Positions 33,255 to 38,340 of a stretch of 38,340 nucleotides of DNA are shown piece after piece. A model generated the notes under the pieces. It was not told where the DNA came from and made no database searches. It saw only the letters and a program-made list of their open reading frames with translations. Numbering within the stretch: the stretch's first letter is position 1; each line of letters opens with the position of its first letter. Source of the stretch: Calothrix sp. C42_A2020_038 (GTDB taxonomy: Bacteria; Cyanobacteriota; Cyanobacteriia; Cyanobacteriales; Nostocaceae); contig JACYLQ010000039.1 of the NCBI GenBank assembly GCA_015272395.1, positions 1-38,340 on the forward strand. Reading direction: 5' to 3'. The translations under genes were made by a program, and so were the position numbers.

Positions 33255-34373
33255 ATGAATGTATCAGCATCGAATACAGTTCTTCAAAAACGACGCTCTT
33301 TATGGAAATTAGCGCAGCAAGGTATAGTTGATGGCGGTCCTTCAACATGTCAATTTGCAATTACCAGTGCTTGTAATGCTAATTGTGGCTTTTGCAACTT
33401 TGCTGTAGATAAAATACAGAGCCAATCTAGGCATTTTGTCACTTTAGAGCAAGCAAAGCAAGCAGCATCCATACTTTATAACAACGGTGTGTATTTTTTG
33501 ATATACGTTGGTGGTGAACCAACGTTACATCCTGATTTGGATGAAATGATTGCCCATGCTTCTAGTATTGGTATGGCGCCAATACTAGTTACAAACGGTT
33601 CTTTATTGACAAGGGAAAGAAATGAGAAACTAGCCAATGCTGGTTTGCATAGCATAATTATTTCTATTGATGCAGCTGAAGTAAGTAAACATGAAGCTAA
33701 CCGAGGATTGCGAGGAGTATGTAATCGTATTCGTGAAGCCAATCATTATTTTCAAAGTCGTAACATTGGTAGCACAGCTTCGGTGACAATGAGTCGAATA
33801 ATTGAAGATTATCAAGAGTTGGCGCCTTTTCTGAAGTCTCTTGGTTTTGATAGCGTTACCTTCTCCTACCCTCTCACAACGTTAGCATCTTCTTATCTTG
33901 GCTACGCAGATTCCAATTTAGTAGATTACACAACAGAAGAACTACATCAGCGGTTTGAAGCAGTCAAAGCCCTTAAAAAAGAATTTCATGTAGTAAACCC
34001 TACTGCTTCAATTGAAGATATGCAGCGACATTTACGGAAAGAACCAGAAAAAATCGGCTGTCTAGGAGGTTGGAAACTTTTTTACCTGGACTGGAATTTG
34101 AACCTGTACAGATGTCATAACTGGGAAAAACCCATGTGTCACATTAGCGAATTTAATGGTTCACAAAGGGTACGTGATGGCTGTCAAGCTTGTATGATGG
34201 ACTGCTATCGTGACTCTAGTGTTATGCAACATATTGCAGTTTCGATCAGCGATGGTTTACAAGCGCTCAAAAAAGGTCAAATTATTGCAGCTTTTAAACA
34301 CTTGTTTCATAAAAACAACTTAGTTTCTCTTCAAGCAGTCTTAGAAGAAGCCACTTGGTTGCGACGCATTTAA
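33255..34373 (+). CDS. Radical SAM protein with C-terminal cysteine cluster
   Basis: This 372-residue protein has the SAM-binding iron-sulfur cluster motif C40-N-A-N-C44-G-F-C47 and a radical SAM core (about 30-250) with the VGGEPTLHPD glycine-rich motif and VTNGSLLT. The C-terminal part has six further cysteines: C269, C287, C295, C310, C313 and C317. This arrangement resembles a SPASM/twitch-like auxiliary cluster region. Such enzymes modify peptides, sugars or lipids; no precursor peptide is recognisable alongside. The start is the ATG at 33255, 102 bases after the phosphotransferase gene; the two could be co-transcribed. It converges on the NPF-repeat gene. Confidence 0.88.
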   Translation: MNVSASNTVLQKRRSLWKLAQQGIVDGGPSTCQFAITSACNANCGFCNFAVDKIQSQSRHFVTLEQAKQAASILYNNGVYFLIYVGGEPTLHPDLDEMIAHASSIGMAPILVTNGSLLTRERNEKLANAGLHSIIISIDAAEVSKHEANRGLRGVCNRIREANHYFQSRNIGSTASVTMSRIIEDYQELAPFLKSLGFDSVTFSYPLTTLASSYLGYADSNLVDYTTEELHQRFEAVKALKKEFHVVNPTASIEDMQRHLRKEPEKIGCLGGWKLFYLDWNLNLYRCHNWEKPMCHISEFNGSQRVRDGCQACMMDCYRDSSVMQHIAVSISDGLQALKKGQIIAAFKHLFHKNNLVSLQAVLEEATWLRRI

Positions 34374-34689
34374 TTTAAGTTTATTAGCTTCTTTGATATC
34401 ACATAGCAATAATCTGCTAAAATCCATCTTAAAAATGTACAAGATTATGATGGACTAAAAGTTAAATAAATTTTATACCAGTGTAGGTGTAGTTCTCCTC
34501 AACACTCTATCAATGCTGGCAAGATTTTATATTGGTAAATTATGTATGTTACAGGCTTTTTAACAATTTATTATGCGCGCAGGTCTGCCCGTTTGCATAT
34601 CGTACCCCAATAAACCCTAGGGTAGGGGGATCAAAATCTGTAGTAACAATGTAAGATTCCCGACTTCTTGAAGAAATCGGGAATCTTAA
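34374..34689. other. 316-bp region between convergent radical SAM and NPF-repeat genes
   Basis: It holds the strong inverted repeat 34652-34688 at its right end. The rest is AT-rich, with no gene or promoter recognised. Confidence 0.5.
34652..34688 (-). terminator. Terminator-like inverted repeat after the NPF-repeat gene
   Basis: TAAGATTCCCGA (34652-34663) and TCGGGAATCTTA (34677-34688) are exact complements and enclose a second pair TTCTT/AAGAA. It begins one base after the stop codon of the minus-strand gene. The sequence resembles a common cyanobacterial intergenic palindrome, so it may be a mobile repeat doing terminator duty. Confidence 0.65.
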
Positions 34690-36741
34690 CTAGACAGTTA
34701 CCAAAGATTCAAATGGGTTTTGCAGGGTATAGGCGCCTTTATTACGAATTAGTTTATTGTAAGTTTGCTTTTCTGATTCATCAAAGTCTTTCGTTAACCC
34801 GTAGAAAGCGGAACCAAGTTTTCTAACTGCTGTGTCAACCAAGTCATCAACAACACTCTTGATTTCTGCTCCCAGTGACAAGTTTTCAATTCTTTCGAGT
34901 AAACCGGAAACAGTAGTCAAACTATCGGGTGTATTATTTAAGACAACAGACCAATTGCCATTACCAATGACTATACTGTTGTTAGTAAATACCCAATTGC
35001 CATTACCAATAATTAGGTTGTTACTACCAAAATTGTAGTTACCGTTACCAAGCGTTGAGTTGTTACTGCCAATATTCCAGTTGCCATTACCAAAGGTTTG
35101 GTTGTCACTACTGTAATCTAAATTCCAGTTGCCATTACCAACTGTTTCATTGTTATTCGCAAAATTCCAGTTACCATTGCCAATGGTAGCGTTACCAGTA
35201 CTGCTATCCCAATTCCAGTTATTATTACCGATACTGGCATTGTTGTTGCCATAGTCTCTATTTGCATTACCAATAGTAGCATTGCCACTACCAAAATCTC
35301 TGTTGCCATAGCCTAGAGGTAATTCACCTTCAGGAGTTTGGAAGACATTGGAAGTACCTGTAAAAGGCAACAGTCCATCAAGTGCCCATCCCAAAAATTG
35401 GAAGAGTCTCTTATCAAGTTTCTTGATGGTACTTTCGTTATCATTGCTGGCAAATGGGTTTGTGCCAGCAAATGGATTATTCATACCTTCAAATGGATTA
35501 TTTTCACCAACAAAATTGGTAAATGATTCAACTGTAAGACCAAACGCCGTCATATCCGACCGGAAGAGTCTTAACAGTTGGGAAGGGGTTCTCAGAGGCG
35601 ATTCATTACCATTAATACCACCAAACAAGCTGTTTGTACCCATCCTTCTGAAACTTTCGCTTAAGTCCAATACAAAGTCTAAAGTTCCTGAAAGAGTATC
35701 TGTAACTGAACCACTAGAATTGCTATCGCTACCCGCGAATGGGTTGCCACCGCCTGCGAATGGGTTGCCACCACCTGCGAATGGGTTGCCGCCACCTGCG
35801 AATGGGTTGTCGCCACCTGCGAATGGGTTGCCACCACCTGCGAATGAATTATTGTTACTGTTATTAGTTTCTAAGTTGTTACTACCACTAGTAAATGAAT
35901 TATTGTTACTGTTATTAGTTTCTAAGTTGTTACTACCACTAGTAAATGAATTATTGTTACTGTTATTAGTTTCTAAGTTGTTACTACCACTAGTAAATGA
36001 ATTATTATTACTGTTATTAGTTTCTAAGTTGTTACTACCACTAGTAAATGAATTATTGTTACTGTTATTAGTTTCTAAGTTGTTACTACCACTAGTAAAT
36101 GAATTATTGTTACTGTTATTAGTTTCTAAGTTGTTACTACCACTAGTAAATGAATTATTGTTACTGTTATTAGTTTCTAAGTTATCACTACCAACAGTAA
36201 ATGGATTATTGTTATCGGCGCCAGTAAAAAGATTCCTACCATTAGCAAATAGGTTATTGCTAATGCCTTCCAATAAATTTGAAGCATCACCTGTAGGTAA
36301 AGGAAAATTTTCACCGTACTGTGACCTCAAAAAGTCTAAAGCTGGTAATTCAGGTAAGTTGCCTTCACCAAAAGGATTGTTGCCATTAGCGAATGGGTTT
36401 TCATTTGCGACTGAGCCAGTAACTCTATCACCTCCTTCGCTTTCATATTTATCATTAAGCCTATCAAAAATGATGCTAACAAAGTTTTCAAGAGCATTTC
36501 TGGCGCGTGAAGCAAACCTCTGTGGATTAGTTGCTGAAACTAATGATTGATTATTACCAACAATTATATTGCCACTAAGTACGCTACTTTCACGATTACT
36601 ACTACTACCAGATAACAAGCTATTGATTAGAGAATTGCTAATATCATTTCCCGATGCTTGAAGGTTGGCGCCAGTGAGTAAATTTGTAGCAAGTAGATTG
36701 CTGCTCTTATTCAATGATGTAGCTGATATATCTGTCATCAT
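34690..36741 (-). CDS. NPF-repeat low-complexity protein with GNGNW repeat region
   Basis: This 683-residue cysteine-free protein is very rich in N, G, S and F. The regions in order are: an N-terminal Ser/Asn/Leu-rich part with no Sec signal (1-110); scattered N-P-F-x-x-G units (111-180); a 17-residue tandem block (L-E-T-N-N-S-N-N-N-S-F-T-S-G-S-N-N, about 180-298); five N-P-F-A-G units (300-335); a more ordinary helical segment (340-470); a G-N-x-N-(W/R/Y) repeat region of about ten units (475-600); and a helical tail ending QNPFESLVTV. There are 12 NPF motifs in all. The start ATG at 36741 has AGGA about 11 bases upstream. I do not recognise the family. It looks like a structural or matrix protein; location and role are unknown. 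The neighbouring gene is its paralogue in style. Confidence 0.8.
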   Translation of the reverse strand: MMTDISATSLNKSSNLLATNLLTGANLQASGNDISNSLINSLLSGSSSNRESSVLSGNIIVGNNQSLVSATNPQRFASRARNALENFVSIIFDRLNDKYESEGGDRVTGSVANENPFANGNNPFGEGNLPELPALDFLRSQYGENFPLPTGDASNLLEGISNNLFANGRNLFTGADNNNPFTVGSDNLETNNSNNNSFTSGSNNLETNNSNNNSFTSGSNNLETNNSNNNSFTSGSNNLETNNSNNNSFTSGSNNLETNNSNNNSFTSGSNNLETNNSNNNSFTSGSNNLETNNSNNNSFAGGGNPFAGGDNPFAGGGNPFAGGGNPFAGGGNPFAGSDSNSSGSVTDTLSGTLDFVLDLSESFRRMGTNSLFGGINGNESPLRTPSQLLRLFRSDMTAFGLTVESFTNFVGENNPFEGMNNPFAGTNPFASNDNESTIKKLDKRLFQFLGWALDGLLPFTGTSNVFQTPEGELPLGYGNRDFGSGNATIGNANRDYGNNNASIGNNNWNWDSSTGNATIGNGNWNFANNNETVGNGNWNLDYSSDNQTFGNGNWNIGSNNSTLGNGNYNFGSNNLIIGNGNWVFTNNSIVIGNGNWSVVLNNTPDSLTTVSGLLERIENLSLGAEIKSVVDDLVDTAVRKLGSAFYGLTKDFDESEKQTYNKLIRNKGAYTLQNPFESLVTV
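35846..36202. repeat. 51-bp tandem repeat inside the NPF-repeat gene
   Basis: The unit beginning GAATTATTG recurs every 51 bases at 35846, 35897, 35948, 35999, 36050, 36101 and 36152. One unit differs by a base (GAATTATTA) and the last diverges towards its end. As 51 is a multiple of three, each unit adds 17 residues in frame. Near-identity at the DNA level points to recent expansion. Confidence 0.92.
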
Positions 36742-36802
36742 TACTAATATTCCTTTATTTTATAGGAAGTAAATCAAGCATGGAAAGCAAATTTTTGTGC
36801 AG

Positions 36803-36821
36803 GGTGGGCTGCGGGCCCACC
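36803..36821. terminator. GC-rich hairpin between the two NPF-repeat genes
   Basis: GGTGGGC (36803-36809) and GCCCACC (36815-36821) form a 7-bp stem with loop TGCGG in an otherwise AT-rich 136-bp gap. On the minus strand an AAAAATTT tract follows after a few bases. It may attenuate read-through from the upstream gene or be a dispersed hairpin. Confidence 0.4.
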
Positions 36822-36877
36822 GAACATTACTCAAAAGGATGTATTACGGTGATGAAAACGTCTTTCGCTATACCTTA

Positions 36878-38340
36878 TTATTGTGGTAATTGTGGAATGT
36901 TATCTAGGAAAGAAAAGTTTCCTCCTGGATTAACAGAAGTTAAAAAACTTCTAACTGCCTCAATTGTTGGCTCATCGTTATCGGGATTATCGTCAGTAAA
37001 CGGATTACCATTACTAAAGGCTTGAATAATATTACTCAAGCTTTGTATATTTGCCCCAATTCCGCTTTGAATGTTATTGGGTATTTGCACAGGTAACTCA
37101 GAGCCAGTGCTATCTGGCGAACCACCTGCGAACGGGTTGCTACCACCAGCGAATGGATTACCACCTACTGTAAAGGGATTGCCACCACCAGAGAATGGGT
37201 TGCCATCATTTGAAGAACCGTCATCACTCGAAGAGCTTCCACCACCTGCAAATGGATTACCCCCACCAGAGAACGGATTGCCGCCACCTGCAAACGGATT
37301 GCCACCACCAGAGAATGGGTTGCCACCACTTGACGAATCGTTATCACCCGAAGACCTTCTACCCCCAGAGAACGGATTACCGCCACCAGTAAATGGGTTG
37401 CCATCACTTGAAGAATCGTCATCACTCGAAAAGCTTCCACCACCAGCAAACGGATTACCACCGCCAGAGAATGGGTTGCCGCCACCAGTAAATGGATTAT
37501 CACTACTTGAAGAACCGTTATTCGTACTACTTGTTAATGAGCTAATTCGGTTGCCAATAGCATTACTTATCAAACTGGGTATTTGTAAGTAACTGCCACC
37601 ATTTTGTAGATAGCCTCTGATGTAGCTAGATAATTCACTACCGAATTGGTCGGCCGTATCGGTTCCGTTGTCTATGGCTGTGTTGTCGCTGAAAATTGAA
37701 CTCAGTGAATAGCTGTCATTTATATTAATAGGGCTATCTATGGGTGATTGCGAAGTTAGACTACCACCACCTGCAAATGGATTACTGCCTTGAGTAGGAT
37801 TATTGGCGCCACTGGATGAATCATTATTTAGTGGATTTCCTACATTTGCTAAAGGTCTCCACGGATTACCACTACCAGCAAAAGCTTGAAGAAATGGGTT
37901 GTCAGGAGCATTTGGGTTGCCTAAATTTTGAAAGGGACTACCCATTGAGGTGCTACCACCTCCACCTGGATTAGCACCACCTCCGGATGTATCACCATTT
38001 GCATTATCCCCATTCCCTGCGACACTTAAAAATGGGTTGTTTTCGCCTAAGCGAGAAAATACGCTAATTACACCACTGGCTGCATTACCACCAGACTGGT
38101 TACTGCCACCGCTACCAAAACCATCATCAGTTGAGTTACTATCACTAAAAGGGTTTTGACCTGGGATACCAACATTACCAAATATATCTTCTGGTCCATC
38201 TACGCCTGGTAAATCAAGCAAAGAACTGAAGGGACTTTGGCTTAAGTCTACATTACCTGCGTTGGCGCCAAATGAATTTCCACCACCGCTACTAGAGCCG
38301 CCACCGAAACCACCGCCAAATGGACTTCCGCCACCGCTAC
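36878..38340 (-). CDS. NPF-repeat low-complexity protein, N-terminus outside the window
   Basis: The minus-strand frame stays open from the stop at 36878 to the right edge, about 487 residues. No start codon is required inside the window: the TTG at 38221 is an internal leucine, and the frame continues upstream with GGGSPFGGGFGGG-type sequence. At least 18 N-P-F motifs occur, mostly as G-G-G-N-P-F-(A/S/T)-G in runs separated by S/D-rich spacers such as SSDDDSSSDG. A less repetitive helical segment (ELSSYIRGYLQNGGSYLQIPSLISNAIGNRISSL) interrupts them. There is no cysteine in the visible part. The C-terminus is acidic, then ends GGNFSFLDNIPQLPQ. Function is unknown; it is related in composition to the next gene, 136 bases downstream. 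Confidence 0.8.
   Translation of the reverse strand, partial: SGGGSPFGGGFGGGSSSGGGNSFGANAGNVDLSQSPFSSLLDLPGVDGPEDIFGNVGIPGQNPFSDSNSTDDGFGSGGSNQSGGNAASGVISVFSRLGENNPFLSVAGNGDNANGDTSGGGANPGGGGSTSMGSPFQNLGNPNAPDNPFLQAFAGSGNPWRPLANVGNPLNNDSSSGANNPTQGSNPFAGGGSLTSQSPIDSPININDSYSLSSIFSDNTAIDNGTDTADQFGSELSSYIRGYLQNGGSYLQIPSLISNAIGNRISSLTSSTNNGSSSSDNPFTGGGNPFSGGGNPFAGGGSFSSDDDSSSDGNPFTGGGNPFSGGRRSSGDNDSSSGGNPFSGGGNPFAGGGNPFSGGGNPFAGGGSSSSDDGSSNDGNPFSGGGNPFTVGGNPFAGGSNPFAGGSPDSTGSELPVQIPNNIQSGIGANIQSLSNIIQAFSNGNPFTDDNPDNDEPTIEAVRSFLTSVNPGGNFSFLDNIPQLPQ

Larger units (their letters stand above)
609..38269. repeat. Dispersed hexamer GGCGCC (alternate HIP candidate)
   Basis: I counted about 50 copies by eye. 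Examples start at 609, 624, 974, 2961, 4699, 6271, 8125, 10120, 11484, 13021, 17774, 19400, 22904, 25660, 25693, 28219, 32554, 33575, 36667 and 38264. They lie in almost every gene, on either strand and in all codon phases. At the base composition here only about two would be expected. HIP1 (GCGATCGC) was not found. Confidence 0.88.

Noticed and set aside
35700-36202. Possible CRISPR array because of regularly spaced repeats
   Set aside because: The repeats are directly adjacent with no unique spacers, and the 51-base unit is in frame with a protein gene.
35348-36550. A 400-residue open frame on the plus strand opposite the NPF-repeat gene, rich in LLLLLVSKLLLPLV and ANGLPPP repeats
   Set aside because: It is the exact reverse complement of the N/G/S-rich repeats of the minus-strand gene; its openness follows from that composition, and it has no ribosome site or recognisable domain.
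37071-37592. Proline-rich plus-strand frame opposite the second NPF gene
   Set aside because: It is the antisense image of the GGGNPFSGG repeats, giving PPPENGLPPP; no independent coding evidence.

Overview
The window reads as chromosome of a filamentous, heterocyst-forming cyanobacterium (order Nostocales). The support is a phytochrome plus Rcp-type regulator pair, a LabA-like NYN protein, an RRM Rbp protein, heptameric short tandem repeats, and above all a small secreted RGSGR-containing protein that matches the heterocyst inhibitor PatX. The DNA is AT-rich. About 50 copies of the hexamer GGCGCC are scattered through it by eye count, while the usual cyanobacterial HIP1 octamer GCGATCGC was not found. 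GGCGCC therefore looks like an alternate HIP in this lineage.

Layout. 1-3900: the 3' end of tRNA-Ala(UGC), an AIM24-family gene, the wreck of an RloA-like AAA ATPase, methionine-salvage genes mtnX-mtnB, an intergenic repeat cassette and a small monooxygenase. 4275-9203: a secreted subtilase, rpe, a HAD phosphatase, a heptamer repeat and a NurA-type nuclease. 9547-15910: an FHA membrane protein, then a light-signalling cluster (phytochrome cphA, response regulator rcpA, a receiver-GAF-histidine kinase) converging on a LabA-like NYN gene. 15911-17242: a 1 kb gene-free stretch with a perfect hairpin, then patX with a DIF1-type TCCGGA promoter element. 17243-23472: an FAD oxidoreductase, a small outer-membrane-like protein, a seven-bladed WD40 protein with an unrecognised N-terminal half, and htpX.

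24043-27075 is a probable operon of a TIGR04283-type glycosyltransferase, a TVP38/TMEM64 membrane protein and a mercuric-reductase-like flavoprotein. 27241-30696: a small orphan protein behind a palindrome, a secreted N,N-dimethylformamidase-beta-like protein, a hypothetical gene, and an rbp gene with a recognisable promoter and terminator. 31003-34373: a tetR-dsbA pair divergent from an APH-type phosphotransferase with a palindrome between them, then a radical SAM protein with a C-terminal cysteine cluster.

34690-38340 holds the least familiar part: two adjacent minus-strand genes for cysteine-free, low-complexity proteins built on N-P-F-x-x-G repeats. One carries a perfect-register 51-bp tandem repeat and a separate G-N-G-N-W solenoid-like region. 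The second runs off the right edge of the window. I cannot assign a function to this pair.
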